Of a stretch of 64,000 nucleotides of DNA, positions 45,500 through 56,077 are shown one piece after another (position 1 is the stretch's first letter; every line of letters starts with the position of its first letter). The stretch is from NCBI GenBank assembly GCA_901472505.1, contig LR590468.1, positions 3,571,501 to 3,635,500 of the forward strand, given 5' to 3'. The DNA is from Proteus vulgaris. Lineage in GTDB: Bacteria > Pseudomonadota > Gammaproteobacteria > Enterobacterales > Enterobacteriaceae. Below the pieces are notes generated by a model, which did no database searches, had not been told where the DNA came from, and saw only the letters and a program-made list of their open reading frames with translations. The position numbers and the translations under genes are program-made.

Positions 45500-46990
45500 A
45501 TGGATATATTAATTAACGCACTTGCTTATATTGATTACACAACAGTTCTTGTCGTTATTGGGGCTTGTTTATTTGGTCTATTCGTTGGCGCTATTCCTGG
45601 ATTAACGTCGACCATGGCTATTGCTTTAATGGTGCCATTTACTTTTTTCCTTGAGCCTATTCCAGCCTTAGCATTAATGATCTCTGTCGGGGCATCATCT
45701 ATATTTGCCGGTGATATTCCTGGCGCATTATTAAATATTCCAGGTACACCAGCATCAGCAGCTTATACGAATGATGCACATTCTTTAGTAAAACAAGGCA
45801 AAACAAATCGTGTATTGGGCATGTCATTAACCAGTTCTGTCATTGGTGGCGTGATTGGAACAATTATATTAGCCTCTACAGCACCTCTATTAGCCGAATT
45901 CGCTTTAAAATTTAGTTCTTACGAATATATTTGGTTGTCTTTAATTGGCTTAAGCTGCGCAACTATTGTTTCAGGTTCACATATTAGAAAAAGCTTATTA
46001 GCACTGTTCTTTGGTATTGCATTAGCTACTATTGGTTATGATGAATTTACAGGACAAGCCCGTTTTACTTTCGGTGAAGTTTCTTTAATGCAAGGAGTCA
46101 GTTTTATTCCAGCCATGATAGGGTTATTCGCCATTTCTGGTGCGATTAAATATTACGTTGAACGTTGGAAAGAAAAGCAAGTTACATTGACGGAAGTGAA
46201 TACTGAAAATGACTCTTACAATATTTTTAAAGGAGTGGGTTGTATTATTCGGCAGCGTAAAGGCGGTATTTTTCGTAGTGGGATCATCGGGACACTTATT
46301 GGTGCTTTACCTGGCGCTGGGGCAGATATTGCAGCTTGGATTTCCTATGCGGTTTCAAAGAAACTATCTAAAAAACCAGAGAAATATGGTCATGGTTCTG
46401 AAGAAGGCGTTGTTGATGCATCTGCCAGTAATAATGCCAGTTTAGCAGGAAGTTGGATACCATCTCTAGTCTTTGGTATTCCTGGTGATTCTGCTGCAGC
46501 AATTATTATCGGTGTATTGTATATGAAAGATATGCAACCAGGACCAACGTTATTCTTATTTAATCCTGATAAATTATATGCCGTATTTATTATCTTCTTT
46601 ATTGCCAATCTTATTTTACTGCCCATTGCTTTTATTGTTGTCAATTTACTAAAAAAGATTGTTGCTATCGATAACGCGATTATTTACCCAGCAATTATCC
46701 TGTTTAGTATTGTAGGCTCTTATGCAATTACAAATACGATGTCTTCTATTGTGGTGATGTTGGTAATGGGTGTTATTGGTTATTTTCTTCAAGAACGAAA
46801 ATTTCCAATATCTCCAATTATTCTAGGCATGATATTAGGCCCAATGTTAGAAAAGAATTTGCTCTCATCCTTAATGAAATCTGACGGTGATTTTATTAGT
46901 TTTGTCAATAGACCTATTTCAATGGTATTAGCCAGTGTGTTTCTTCTCATTGTTATTATGCAAATGAGAGGTGCATTGAAGTCTAAATAA
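45500..46990 (+). CDS. tctA: Tripartite tricarboxylate transporter large permease
   Basis: 496 residues, about 11-12 TM segments. Both diagnostic TctA motifs are present: GAIPGLTSTMAIALMVPFTF near the start and GALPGAGADIAAWISYAVSKK in the second half, followed by GSWIPSLVFGIPGDSAAAII. It works with TctB and TctC as a secondary, binding-protein-dependent carboxylate importer. It is intact. A weak hairpin with T-run (47019-47037) follows. Confidence 0.93.
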   Translation: MDILINALAYIDYTTVLVVIGACLFGLFVGAIPGLTSTMAIALMVPFTFFLEPIPALALMISVGASSIFAGDIPGALLNIPGTPASAAYTNDAHSLVKQGKTNRVLGMSLTSSVIGGVIGTIILASTAPLLAEFALKFSSYEYIWLSLIGLSCATIVSGSHIRKSLLALFFGIALATIGYDEFTGQARFTFGEVSLMQGVSFIPAMIGLFAISGAIKYYVERWKEKQVTLTEVNTENDSYNIFKGVGCIIRQRKGGIFRSGIIGTLIGALPGAGADIAAWISYAVSKKLSKKPEKYGHGSEEGVVDASASNNASLAGSWIPSLVFGIPGDSAAAIIIGVLYMKDMQPGPTLFLFNPDKLYAVFIIFFIANLILLPIAFIVVNLLKKIVAIDNAIIYPAIILFSIVGSYAITNTMSSIVVMLVMGVIGYFLQERKFPISPIILGMILGPMLEKNLLSSLMKSDGDFISFVNRPISMVLASVFLLIVIMQMRGALKSK

Positions 46991-47130
46991 CGTATTTCGT
47001 TTTTATACCAAATAAATTAAGTATAAAGATACTTTTTCAGTATCAGGGAAAACTTATCTTAAATAAGTCAAATAACGTTTTTTTAAGATGTCAGAAATCA
47101 GCAGATAAATAAAAAATATCGGGTGATCAC

Positions 47131-48126
47131 ATGAAAAAAATATTAAATAAGCCAGAAAATTATGTCGATGAAACATTAGCGGGTTTATGCCTTGCTCATA
47201 GTGATATTTATCGTCAGCCACAGCCAAGATTGATTACTCGTTCACAAAAAGCGAATAAACCGAAGGTGGGCATTGTAACAGGTGGTGGTTCGGGTCACTT
47301 ACCTGTATTTACAGGATATGTCGGTGAGGGCTTATTAGATGCAGCTGCTGTAGGCGATGTTTTTGCTTCACCGTCAGCGGATTTAATGACAGATGCCATT
47401 CGTGAAGCCAACAGCGGTTTAGGCGTATTACTGCTTTATGGCAATTACGGTGGCGATATCATGAATTTTGATATGGCGACTGAAACGGTAGATTTTGAGG
47501 ATGATATTCGTTGTACAACCGTATTAGCCACTGATGATGTCGCTTCAGCAAAACCCGAAGAGGCGCATAAACGTCGTGGTGTGGCTGGGATGATTTATGG
47601 CTTTAAAATGGCAGGGGCTAAAGCACAGGAAGGTGCATCGCTTGACGAGGTGACTCGTATTGCTAAAAAAACTATGGAAAATACCCGAACAATTGGCTGT
47701 GCATTAACATCTTGTACCTTACCTGCAGTAGGACATCCCACCTTTGATATTGGTGAGGATGAAATGGAAATGGGCATGGGAATTCATGGTGAACCGGGAA
47801 TTTGGCGCGATAAATTACGCAGTGCTGATGATATTGCTCAAGAAATGTTTGAACGTCTGCAAGCGGAATTATCACTCAAAGCCGGTGATAAGGTTTCAGT
47901 ATTAGTCAATTCATTAGGCGCAACACCACTCGAAGAGCTCTATATTTTATATAACAAAGTTGCACAGTTTGTTGAAAAAACAGGCGCTACAATTATTCAT
48001 CCATTAATCGGCCGTTATGCCACCTCGATGGAAATGACAGGGGCAAGTTTAACGTTGTGTAAATTAGATGATGAACTTGAAGCCTTAATGAATGCACCTG
48101 CTCATTGTGCATTTTGGAGAGTCTAG
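47131..48126 (+). CDS. dhaK: Dihydroxyacetone kinase subunit DhaK
   Basis: 331 residues. It has the DhaK-type substrate-binding fold with the phosphate/substrate loop TGGGSGHLP (His56), Asp109 in YGNYGGDIMNF, and the covalent hemiaminal histidine His219 in MGMGIHGEPG, all as in E. coli DhaK. It binds dihydroxyacetone or a related short ketose through the histidine. DhaL follows after 2 nt, but no dhaM (PTS phosphodonor subunit) is seen, so the phosphodonor is open. Placed between TctA and a DapA-like aldolase, its natural substrate may be a product of that aldolase. Confidence 0.88.
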   Translation: MKKILNKPENYVDETLAGLCLAHSDIYRQPQPRLITRSQKANKPKVGIVTGGGSGHLPVFTGYVGEGLLDAAAVGDVFASPSADLMTDAIREANSGLGVLLLYGNYGGDIMNFDMATETVDFEDDIRCTTVLATDDVASAKPEEAHKRRGVAGMIYGFKMAGAKAQEGASLDEVTRIAKKTMENTRTIGCALTSCTLPAVGHPTFDIGEDEMEMGMGIHGEPGIWRDKLRSADDIAQEMFERLQAELSLKAGDKVSVLVNSLGATPLEELYILYNKVAQFVEKTGATIIHPLIGRYATSMEMTGASLTLCKLDDELEALMNAPAHCAFWRV

Positions 48127-48128
48127 CG

Positions 48129-48734
48129 ATGAATATCACTATTGATATGCTAAAACAAGGTGTTGAACGCATTGCAACGGCTTGTGAGCAATCTCAGTCA
48201 ATGCTGTGTGAAGCAGATAGTCTGCTCGGTGATGGGGATTTAGGGATCACCATGCAAAAAGGGTGGCGACAAATTGCAGACGATGCACAAGATTGGCCTG
48301 AAGATTTAAGTAAAGTACTTTTTCAATGCAGTAAATCATTACAAAAAGCCTGTGCTTCTTCTTTTGGGACATTGCAAGCAACGGCTTTTATGGCAATGGC
48401 GAAATATTGCAAAGAAAATCAGCTACAAGAAATAGCACCCGCCGACATTTCACCACTGTTAACTGTTGCCTATCAAAGCATGATGGCAAGAGGAAAAGGG
48501 GAGTTAGGGCAAAAATCAGTACTTGATATTATTTACCAATTATCTGAAGCGCTAAAACCCGCTTTATCTCTGTTTGAATTAAAAACAGTAGCCTTACAGA
48601 GTATTGATAATACGCTTAATGAATTTCGTCAAAAACCTAATTTATTAGGTCGAGCGCGTATGTTCCCAGAAAAATCGATGGGTTTAGATGATCCTGGCAT
48701 GTTGGCAATTAAAGTTATTGTTGAAGCAATCTGA
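48129..48734 (+). CDS. dhaL: Dihydroxyacetone kinase subunit DhaL
   Basis: 201 residues, helical-barrel nucleotide-binding subunit. The metal-binding aspartates are in LLGDGDLGITM, the nucleotide-contact region is GKGELGQKSVLD, and the conserved RARMFPEKSMGLDDPG block is near the end. It delivers phosphate to the substrate held by DhaK. The start at 48129 (GGAGAG upstream) lies just after the dhaK stop; the open frame extends further upstream but has no RBS. Confidence 0.86.
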   Translation: MNITIDMLKQGVERIATACEQSQSMLCEADSLLGDGDLGITMQKGWRQIADDAQDWPEDLSKVLFQCSKSLQKACASSFGTLQATAFMAMAKYCKENQLQEIAPADISPLLTVAYQSMMARGKGELGQKSVLDIIYQLSEALKPALSLFELKTVALQSIDNTLNEFRQKPNLLGRARMFPEKSMGLDDPGMLAIKVIVEAI

Positions 48735-48752
48735 TTTAATAAAGGTCTTAAT

Positions 48753-49664
48753 ATGAAAAAATTATTTGGCGTTACAGTAGCAATGGTGACTCCATTTGAT
48801 CCCAATGATCAAGTGGATAGTAAAGCGTTATCCGCATTAACTGACATGTTAGTTACTCAAGGTGTTGATTGTCTCTATCCTTGTGGCACGACAGGAGAGA
48901 TGTTACGTTTATCAGCATCCGAACGTAAAAGCGTTGCGCAAACCGTTGTCGAAACAGCCAATAAACGCTTACCTGTCTTTATTCATGTTGGCGCAATGAC
49001 ACTAACCGAAACCCTTGAATTAGCGAAACACGCGGTAGAAATTGGTGCTGATGGCATTGGCGTGGTGACGCCACAATTTTTTGGTGCAACAGACAGAGAA
49101 TTAGAAAACTATTTTGTGACGGTGGCAAACAGTGTGCCGGATAATTTTCCTGTTTATCTGTATAATATTCCACAATGTGCGGCAAATAATATCAAGCCAG
49201 AGTTAGCGGCAAAAGTGCAACAACAGTGTAAAAATGTAATTGGGATTAAATACAGTTTTGCTGATAATAATACAACTTTAAGTTACCTTGCTGTAGCTGA
49301 TAATTTTTCAGTGCTTCATGGTTACGATAAATTATTCCTAGGTTTATTAGATGCAGGTTGTGATGGTACAGTTTCAGGTTGTGCCTGTGTTTTCCCTGAG
49401 CCATTTGTGAATATGTACAACGCCTATATTGCAGGTAATCACCAAGAAGCAAAACACTGGCAACAATTTTGTGTGAAATTTAGTGATGCACTTAAATCAG
49501 GTGCAAATATGGCAATATTTAAATCGGCACTGACTATGCGTGGCATAGCTGGTGGTCATATGCGTTTACCACAGCTCGACTTACTGCCTGAAGAAAATCA
49601 GCAATTAAAAGAGAATTTAGTGCAATTATGTCAAGAGGCGGGGATTACTTTTTCACTTAATTAA
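48753..49664 (+). CDS. DapA/NanA-family class I aldolase or dehydratase
   Basis: 303 residues, TIM barrel. Family marks: GTTGE phosphate/carboxylate loop (45-49), Tyr137 in PVYLYNIP and Schiff-base Lys166 in VIGIKYSFAD. It is probably not dihydrodipicolinate synthase itself, given its place in a catabolic cassette. Enzymes of this branch cleave or dehydrate 2-keto-(3-deoxy) acids to give pyruvate and an aldehyde. With DhaKL beside it, cleavage of an imported sugar acid into pyruvate and a C2-C4 carbonyl that is then phosphorylated is plausible. The substrate is unassigned. A terminator follows. Confidence 0.85.
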   Translation: MKKLFGVTVAMVTPFDPNDQVDSKALSALTDMLVTQGVDCLYPCGTTGEMLRLSASERKSVAQTVVETANKRLPVFIHVGAMTLTETLELAKHAVEIGADGIGVVTPQFFGATDRELENYFVTVANSVPDNFPVYLYNIPQCAANNIKPELAAKVQQQCKNVIGIKYSFADNNTTLSYLAVADNFSVLHGYDKLFLGLLDAGCDGTVSGCACVFPEPFVNMYNAYIAGNHQEAKHWQQFCVKFSDALKSGANMAIFKSALTMRGIAGGHMRLPQLDLLPEENQQLKENLVQLCQEAGITFSLN

Positions 49665-49728
49665 AAGAGACTAAGCAAAAAATACTTTCGTTATCTTAAT
49701 TGAATGGTAATACATTTATATATCTTAA

Positions 49729-49761
49729 GCAGTATGAAAAAATAATTCATACTGCTTTTTT
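49729..49761 (+). terminator. Terminator of the TTT/DhaKL/aldolase operon
   Basis: A perfect 10-bp stem GCAGTATGAA / TTCATACTGC with a 7-nt loop is followed by TTTTTT. It lies between converging genes. The minus strand lacks an equally good T-run. Confidence 0.85.
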
Positions 49762-49780
49762 AATGATTAATAACATCTTT

Positions 49781-50749
49781 TTATTGTGCTAAAAAACGAC
49801 CATATTGTGCGATATCGACATTACCACCGCTGATAATAATACCGATTTTCTTACCTTTTAATTTACCACCAAATTGATGAGTAGCCGCTAAACTTAAACA
49901 GCCTGTTGGCTCTACAATAATCTTCATACGCTGAGCATAAAATTGCATAGCAGAAATTAATTCTTCATCCGTTGCAGTTAAAATATCATCCACATTGTTA
50001 CGAATAATCTCAAAAGTATAATTGCCTAAATGTTGCGTTTGCGCACCATCTGCAATTGTTTTTGGGGTATCAATATGGATGATTTCGCCTTTACGTAATG
50101 ATTGTTGTCCATCATTTCCCGCTAAAGGCTCGACACCATATATTTTACATTGCGGTGAGAGAGCTTTGGTTGATAATAAAGAGCCAGAAAGTAAACCACC
50201 ACCACCTAATGGAACAAATAGCATATCTAATTCACCAACTTCATCGAACAACTCTTTTGCAACAGTACCTTGCCCTGCAATAATATGGGGATGATCATAA
50301 GGTGGAATTAACGTTAATCCTTTTTTTTGTGCCAGTTGTTGGCCAATTTCTTCACGATTTTCTGTATAACGGTTATAGGTGAGCACGTGACCACCATAGC
50401 CTTTTGTCGCTTCTATTTTAGCCTTTGGTGCATCCTCAGGCATGATAATTGTTGCAGGAATACCTAATAGCTTTGCCGATAAGGCAATTGCCTGAGCATG
50501 ATTACCTGATGAGAAAGTTACGACACCATTTTTACGTTGTTGATCATTAAATTGAGATAATGCATTCATCGCACCACGAAACTTAAATGCGCCCATACGC
50601 TGAAAGTTTTCACATTTAAAATAAAACTGCGCCCCTGTTAGTTCATTAATAGTACGAGAGGTTAAAACCGGTGTTTTATTAAGATAAGGCTGAATACGTT
50701 GATGAGCTTCAGCAACATCTTTATAGGTAGGAATAGGCAATTTATTCAT
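49781..50749 (-). CDS. PLP-dependent threonine/serine dehydratase-family enzyme
   Basis: 322 residues, fold-type II PLP enzyme. The PLP lysine is in MGAFKFRGAMNAL, the substrate loop is SSGNHAQAIALSA, and the phosphate-binding glycines are PLGGGGLLSG. There is no C-terminal ACT domain, so it is not the biosynthetic IlvA but a catabolic threonine/serine dehydratase, serine racemase or hydroxyaspartate ammonia-lyase type. The start overlaps the ridA stop by 8 nt, with AAGGAG upstream. The pairing with RidA fits, since such enzymes release reactive enamines that RidA hydrolyses. Confidence 0.88.
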   Translation of the reverse strand: MNKLPIPTYKDVAEAHQRIQPYLNKTPVLTSRTINELTGAQFYFKCENFQRMGAFKFRGAMNALSQFNDQQRKNGVVTFSSGNHAQAIALSAKLLGIPATIIMPEDAPKAKIEATKGYGGHVLTYNRYTENREEIGQQLAQKKGLTLIPPYDHPHIIAGQGTVAKELFDEVGELDMLFVPLGGGGLLSGSLLSTKALSPQCKIYGVEPLAGNDGQQSLRKGEIIHIDTPKTIADGAQTQHLGNYTFEIIRNNVDDILTATDEELISAMQFYAQRMKIIVEPTGCLSLAATHQFGGKLKGKKIGIIISGGNVDIAQYGRFLAQ

Positions 50750-51143
50750 AAGATTGCTCCTTGATCACCACGGCTTCAATTTCAATTTTACTGCCAAAAT
50801 GGAGCTCTTTTACACCAGCAACGACTCTTGCAGGCCTATGTTCGCCAATCCATGTTGCATATAGCTTATTAACAATAGGCCATTCGTTAATATCTGTCAC
50901 ATAGACTTTAACTTGAACAATATCAGTTTTCTTTGCATTAATTCCGAGAAGACAAGCATTTAAGTTTTCAAGCACTTGTATGATTTGAATTTCAACTGGT
51001 TTGTCTGCTAAAGGTTTACCTTGTTTATCTAAAGGCAGTAATCCTGAAACAAACGACACATTATTTGCAGTCACAACATGAGAGTAATGCCCACCGGGTG
51101 AAGAGAGGGCTTCAATATTTCGTAGTGTAAGATGTGAGGCCAT
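50742..51143 (-). CDS. RidA-family enamine/imine deaminase
   Basis: 133 residues from the ATG at 51143 (GGGAAAACGAA upstream); a longer open frame from GTG has no RBS. RidA/YjgF fold: GHYSHVVTANNVSFVSGLLPLD, VQVKVYVTDI, and the catalytic Arg in RPARVVAGV, then KIEIEAVVI. It hydrolyses 2-aminoacrylate and 2-aminocrotonate to pyruvate and 2-ketobutyrate. Directly upstream of and overlapping the dehydratase, so it detoxifies that enzyme's intermediates. Confidence 0.88.
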   Translation of the reverse strand: MASHLTLRNIEALSSPGGHYSHVVTANNVSFVSGLLPLDKQGKPLADKPVEIQIIQVLENLNACLLGINAKKTDIVQVKVYVTDINEWPIVNKLYATWIGEHRPARVVAGVKELHFGSKIEIEAVVIKEQSYE

Positions 51144-51230
51144 TTCGTTTTCCCATTTCACTTAAGTTAGATAAAATGTACACTTAACTATACATAATGT
51201 CTAATTTTAGATCAATAGTATCATTTATCG

Positions 51231-52010
51231 CTACAAGTTAAATGCATATTTAGGATAAAAAATGTTATCCTTTGTTTTATTATTTTCTTCTTGAGCTTTT
51301 TTTTCAATTATAATTTTAATAGCATCTTTTATTTTAAAAAAATTAACTTTTTGTTCATTTTTTAACAAATCATTGTAGATATTTTCAGCCAAAAAACAGT
51401 AAAAATCGTATTTTAAATGACAATCATTAGAAATCCCTAATTTATTTACAGCCTCTACTACGTCAGGAATATCTACTAATTGTTGAATAATAGTGCTTTG
51501 AGCCGCACCATTATTTAACTTTATATCTGCTCTATTAGCTATATAAAAAAATATACTTCTTTTACTCTCGTTAGGTATAGCAATATTATAATTTTTACAT
51601 TGCTTATCTATTTCATGGTGAATTATTGAAGAAGGTAAAACTTCTTTTTCATCCTGACACCATCCAAAAAAAGTTTCATCTGCTTTTGCGTAAGAGTTTC
51701 TTAATTCTTTTGCAAATCCCTCTATATCTCCTTTGTTTTTATGTAAAATATCTTGCTTAAGATAAGTATTAAATATTTTATATATTAAATCTTTACTGAT
51801 TTTAGAAATATTTACATTTAGATCTATTTCATTTTTTTTGTAATCCATGGGGATCTCTAAACTTGTATTATTAATAGTTTTAATCTTATTTAAAATACTT
51901 TCATAATAATTCTCTTTAATGCCAATTTTAATTTTATTAAAAGTATTATCTAAAAAAAAAGAATTATGTAAATAAGGTTTGTTTTTAAAATGTTTTTCAA
52001 TCTTCATCAT
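51231..52010 (-). CDS. Unrecognised AT-rich protein, possible secreted factor
   Basis: 259 residues from the ATG at 52010, chosen for AAGGAG five bases upstream. It is lysine-, asparagine- and isoleucine-rich, clearly more AT-biased than its neighbours, with no signal peptide, membrane segment or motif I can name. It stands alone between the ridA operon and the glg operon. Composition and isolation suggest acquisition by transfer. Its style (polar, helical, orphan) would fit a secreted effector or a phage/defence accessory gene, but I have no family evidence and assign no function. Confidence 0.55.
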   Translation of the reverse strand: MMKIEKHFKNKPYLHNSFFLDNTFNKIKIGIKENYYESILNKIKTINNTSLEIPMDYKKNEIDLNVNISKISKDLIYKIFNTYLKQDILHKNKGDIEGFAKELRNSYAKADETFFGWCQDEKEVLPSSIIHHEIDKQCKNYNIAIPNESKRSIFFYIANRADIKLNNGAAQSTIIQQLVDIPDVVEAVNKLGISNDCHLKYDFYCFLAENIYNDLLKNEQKVNFFKIKDAIKIIIEKKAQEENNKTKDNIFYPKYAFNL

Positions 52011-52090
52011 AAATACTCCTTCATTCTTAATGCGAAGTTTGACAGAAGAAAAAAACAAGTTCTTTCATAAATAAAACCAATAAACTTAAA

Positions 52091-52121
52091 CAAAAAACCG
52101 CGCATAAACCAAAGCGCGGTT
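52091..52121 (-). terminator. Terminator of the glg operon
   Basis: On the minus strand AACCGCGC pairs with GCGCGGTT (8-bp GC-rich stem, about 10-nt loop), followed by TTTT. It lies about 30 nt beyond the glgP stop. Confidence 0.8.
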
Positions 52122-52148
52122 ACTGTTCTATCCTTATAAATTTAGCTT

Positions 52149-54599
52149 TTACAATGTAATCGCTGAAGCTTTCCAAATTCTTTGCATATATTCTGTTACT
52201 GCACGATCTGCAGAAAAATAGCCCATTTGACAAATAGTTAAAGCTGATTTTCTCAACCAAGCATTTTCATCTTGATAGAGCCGATCCACGCTATCTTGAG
52301 TGTCCACATAACTACGGTAATCTGCGAGCACCTGATAATGGTCGCCAAATTCAATAAGGCTATCAAAGATTGATTTATATTTATCAGGATTGTTTTGATT
52401 AAAGAAGCCATTGGCGATTTGATTCAGCACAGTATGCAACTCAATATCTTCATCGTAATAGCGACGTGGTGAATAACGCAGCCTTAATTCAGCGACTTCT
52501 TGTGCGTTATGACCAAAAATAAACATATTTTCAAAACCAACATGTTCACCAATTTCAATATTTGCACCATCCAGAGTTCCGATAGTGAGCGCACCATTTA
52601 GCGCAAATTTCATATTCCCTGTACCAGAAGCTTCTGTGCCTGCTAAAGATATTTGCTCAGATAGATCTGCGGCAGGAATAATATGTTGCGCTAAACTCAC
52701 ACCGTAATTAGGAATAAAGATAACTTTTAGTTTATCTTTAATACGCACATCATTATTAATTTTCACCGAAATATCGTTGATAAGATTGATAATTTTCTTC
52801 GCATTATAATAAGCAGAAGCCGCTTTACCACCAAAAATAAACACACGAGGAACCCAATTTTGCTCTGGGTTTTGTAAAATACGATTATAACGAGTGATAA
52901 TGCCTAACACATTGAGCAGTTGACGTTTATATTCATGAATACGTTTTATTTGCACATCAAATAACGCATCAGGATTAATCGTGATATTCAAATCTTGCTG
53001 AATAATGTTAGCCAAGTTTTGTTTATTTAATCGTTTTGAATCTTTTAGTTGGTGTAAGAAATTGTTATCTTTTACTAATGGCATTAATTCACCTAATTGC
53101 TCTAAATTGGTTCGCCAATAAGTACCAATTTGGTTATCAATGATTTGAGAAAGAGAAGGGTTGGCTAACGCTAGCCAACGACGTGGTGTAATACCATTAG
53201 TAATATTGCAGAATTTCTTAGGATAGATCATCGCGAAATCAGCAAATAATGATTGTACCATTAATTGGCTATGGAGCTCAGAAACACCATTGACTTGATG
53301 ACTAATAATTACCGCAAGCCAAGCCATACGGACATTACGACCATTTTCTTCATCAATAATAGAAATACGGCGTAATAAGTCGTTATCCTCAGCGTGTTGT
53401 TCTCTAACGTATTTTAAGAATTTATCATTAATTTGGAAAATGATTTGTAAGTGACGAGGAAGCGAGCGACCAAGCATATCAACAGGCCAAGTCTCTAATG
53501 CTTCCCCCATTAATGTATGGTTGGTGTATGAAAATATATGAATGGTTTGTTCCCATGCTTCATCCCAGCTAAATCCGTGATTATCAATAAGCTGGCGCAT
53601 TAATTCAGGAATAGCAAGAACAGGGTGAGTATCATTAAGATGAATGGCTATAAAATCTTTTAGATTATCAAAGCGTTGATGTAGATGGTAATGGCGTTGC
53701 AAAATATCTTGAACAGAGGCACTGACTAAAAAATATTCTTGCTGTAAACGTAACATTTTACCTGATATTGTCGAATCATCTGGATAAAGAATACGAGAGA
53801 TATTTTCTGAGCGATCTTTTGTTTCTGTCGCCTCTAAGTATTCCCCTTTATTAAATTTACCTAAATTAAACGCACTATTCGCTTTAGCAGACCATAGTCG
53901 AATTGTATCTGTTGCCTGCGTGTTATAGCCAGGAACAATAGAATCATAGGGTTGAGCCATCACATTTAAGGTATCAACCCAATAATTATTTTCCCCTTCT
54001 TGTTGTAAACGCCCACCAAAACCGACTTCAAATAACAGATCATAGCGAGGGAACTCCCAGGGATTCCCTTTTTCAAGCCAGTTATCCGCAACTTCATGTT
54101 GTTCACCATTTTCAATTTTCTGACGGAACATGCCGTATTCATAGCGAATACCATAACCTGTCACTGGATAACCTAATGTGGCACAAGAATCAATAAAACA
54201 CGCAGCTAAACGACCTAAACCACCATTACCTAAACCAGGATCAGGCTCAAGTTCAATTTGCTTTTCAAGATCAAGCCCTAGTTCTTTTAATGCACCTTTA
54301 ACTTCGTGATACACTCCTAAAGAGAGCATCGCATTCGTTAAAAAACGGCCCATAAGAAATTCCATCGAAATGTAATAAACCTGTTTTACTTTCGGTGAAA
54401 GCTCCGCTTTGGTTGATTTCAACCAACGTTCAACTAAACGGTCTCGTATAGCGTAGGAAGTTGCATTTAACCAATCTGTTGGTGTGGCGTATTTAGGCGA
54501 AGTACCAACAATAAACATCAGTTTATAAACAATAGAACGCTTTAACGATTCAACGTCCTTATCTGGTGATGAATAATCAAATTCACATAACTTTTTCAT
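52149..54599 (-). CDS. glgP: Glycogen phosphorylase
   Basis: 816 residues from the ATG at 54599 ([11 protein letters not shown]; the frame is open eight codons further). GT35 family: N-terminal [16 protein letters not shown], the substrate region [21 protein letters not shown], and the PLP site with the Schiff-base lysine in [25 protein letters not shown]. It releases glucose 1-phosphate from glycogen. It is the last gene of glgBXCAP and intact. Confidence 0.96.
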   Translation of the reverse strand: MKKLCEFDYSSPDKDVESLKRSIVYKLMFIVGTSPKYATPTDWLNATSYAIRDRLVERWLKSTKAELSPKVKQVYYISMEFLMGRFLTNAMLSLGVYHEVKGALKELGLDLEKQIELEPDPGLGNGGLGRLAACFIDSCATLGYPVTGYGIRYEYGMFRQKIENGEQHEVADNWLEKGNPWEFPRYDLLFEVGFGGRLQQEGENNYWVDTLNVMAQPYDSIVPGYNTQATDTIRLWSAKANSAFNLGKFNKGEYLEATETKDRSENISRILYPDDSTISGKMLRLQQEYFLVSASVQDILQRHYHLHQRFDNLKDFIAIHLNDTHPVLAIPELMRQLIDNHGFSWDEAWEQTIHIFSYTNHTLMGEALETWPVDMLGRSLPRHLQIIFQINDKFLKYVREQHAEDNDLLRRISIIDEENGRNVRMAWLAVIISHQVNGVSELHSQLMVQSLFADFAMIYPKKFCNITNGITPRRWLALANPSLSQIIDNQIGTYWRTNLEQLGELMPLVKDNNFLHQLKDSKRLNKQNLANIIQQDLNITINPDALFDVQIKRIHEYKRQLLNVLGIITRYNRILQNPEQNWVPRVFIFGGKAASAYYNAKKIINLINDISVKINNDVRIKDKLKVIFIPNYGVSLAQHIIPAADLSEQISLAGTEASGTGNMKFALNGALTIGTLDGANIEIGEHVGFENMFIFGHNAQEVAELRLRYSPRRYYDEDIELHTVLNQIANGFFNQNNPDKYKSIFDSLIEFGDHYQVLADYRSYVDTQDSVDRLYQDENAWLRKSALTICQMGYFSADRAVTEYMQRIWKASAITL

Positions 54600-54643
54600 T
54601 ATAAATCTCTTTTGGTGATCCACAGGTCAAATAGACATCTTGT

Positions 54644-56077
54644 CTATAAACGGTGATACAGCGTTGCATATGCCTTAGCTGCTGTTTCCCAACTAAAAAT
54701 AGTTTGGTTCATCGCATCTGTTTGAACTTGTTGCCATTGTTTTGGCATCTCCCACAGGGTAAAGGCACGATTGATAGCAAGGCGCAAATCATCAGGTGTT
54801 GCTTCATGGAAAACAAAACCTGTTGCTTGATGATGGGCTAGATTTTCTAATGAACAATCATTCACCGTATCAGCTAATCCACCTGTGTGTCTCACTAAAG
54901 GAAGTGCGCCATATTTCAAACCATATAACTGAGTTAATCCACAAGGTTCAAAACGACTAGGCATCATAATCACATCAGCACCCGCGACAATTTGGTGTGA
55001 AAAACTTTCGTCATAGCCAATATGAGTAGCAACATGTTGAGGATATTGTTGTTGAGCATGTAAAAATGCGGATTCAAGATGGCTATCACCTGTGCCTAAC
55101 AACACAAACTGTCCAGCTTGATCAACAATATCGGGTAATACGTCAATCACTAAATCAAGTCCTTTTTGTGATGTTAAACGGCTCACAACAGCAAAAAGAG
55201 GGGCATTATTATTAACAGGTAAACCGCATTTTTTCTGTAATGCTGTTTTATTATCTAGGCGTTTATTGAGGTTGTTTACATCATAGTGACGTATAATTAA
55301 GTCATCCGTTGCAGGGGTCCAAATCGCTTCATCTATGCCATTTAATATGCCACTTAATCGTTGTTCATCCGTACGTTGACGCAATAAACCTTCAAGTCCA
55401 TAACCAAATTCAGGGCGAGTTATCTCTTTGGCATACGTTGGGCTAACCGTCGTAATATGATTTGCATAAAACAAGCCCGCTTTTAAGAATGAAATTTGTC
55501 CATAATATTCCAGTCCATTAATTGAAAAGCTGTAATCAGGTAATTCAAGTTGATGCAGATGATAAGGTGAAAACTCGCCTTTATAAGCTAGGTTATGAAC
55601 TGTAAAAACCGATTTTGCAGAGTAGTGTTTTACAGCCAAATAAGCGCAAGCTAGCCCAGCATGCCAGTCGTGAGCATGAACAATATCAGCATGCCATAAA
55701 GGGTCTAATCCTGTGGATAATTCACTGGCAACCCAACCTAATAGGGCAAAACGAAAAACATTATCACTATAAGCATGTTGATATTCATCGTGATAAGGGC
55801 TACCTGCTCGTTGATAAAGATGAGGCGCATCAATAAGATAAATATCAACACCTTGATATTGGCCATAAAGTAAAGAAATATTACCTACAAAAGTATCAAC
55901 ATTAGTAACTAATTTAAGATCAGCAATATTATCTTTAATCGCAGGAAAAGCGGGTATAACGACCCGCGCATCTAAGCCTATTTTTTTTTGCGCTAGGGGC
56001 AAAGAGCCCATAACGTCCGCTAATCCCCCTGTTTTTAATAGAGGGAATAATTCAGAACAACAATGAAGCACATTCAC
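54644..56077 (-). CDS. glgA: Glycogen synthase
   Basis: 477 residues, GT5. The ADP-glucose binding motif KTGGLADV is at 15-22, with [10 protein letters not shown] and the C-terminal Rossmann half including [35 protein letters not shown]. It adds glucose from ADP-glucose to the growing alpha-1,4 chain. Its ATG overlaps the glgC stop by 4 nt. Same length as E. coli GlgA. It is intact. Confidence 0.97.
   Translation of the reverse strand: MNVLHCCSELFPLLKTGGLADVMGSLPLAQKKIGLDARVVIPAFPAIKDNIADLKLVTNVDTFVGNISLLYGQYQGVDIYLIDAPHLYQRAGSPYHDEYQHAYSDNVFRFALLGWVASELSTGLDPLWHADIVHAHDWHAGLACAYLAVKHYSAKSVFTVHNLAYKGEFSPYHLHQLELPDYSFSINGLEYYGQISFLKAGLFYANHITTVSPTYAKEITRPEFGYGLEGLLRQRTDEQRLSGILNGIDEAIWTPATDDLIIRHYDVNNLNKRLDNKTALQKKCGLPVNNNAPLFAVVSRLTSQKGLDLVIDVLPDIVDQAGQFVLLGTGDSHLESAFLHAQQQYPQHVATHIGYDESFSHQIVAGADVIMMPSRFEPCGLTQLYGLKYGALPLVRHTGGLADTVNDCSLENLAHHQATGFVFHEATPDDLRLAINRAFTLWEMPKQWQQVQTDAMNQTIFSWETAAKAYATLYHRL

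Noticed and set aside
48753..49664. Calling the gene dapA
   Set aside because: It sits in a catabolic transport operon, and family motifs alone do not separate DapA from other lysine-dependent aldolases.
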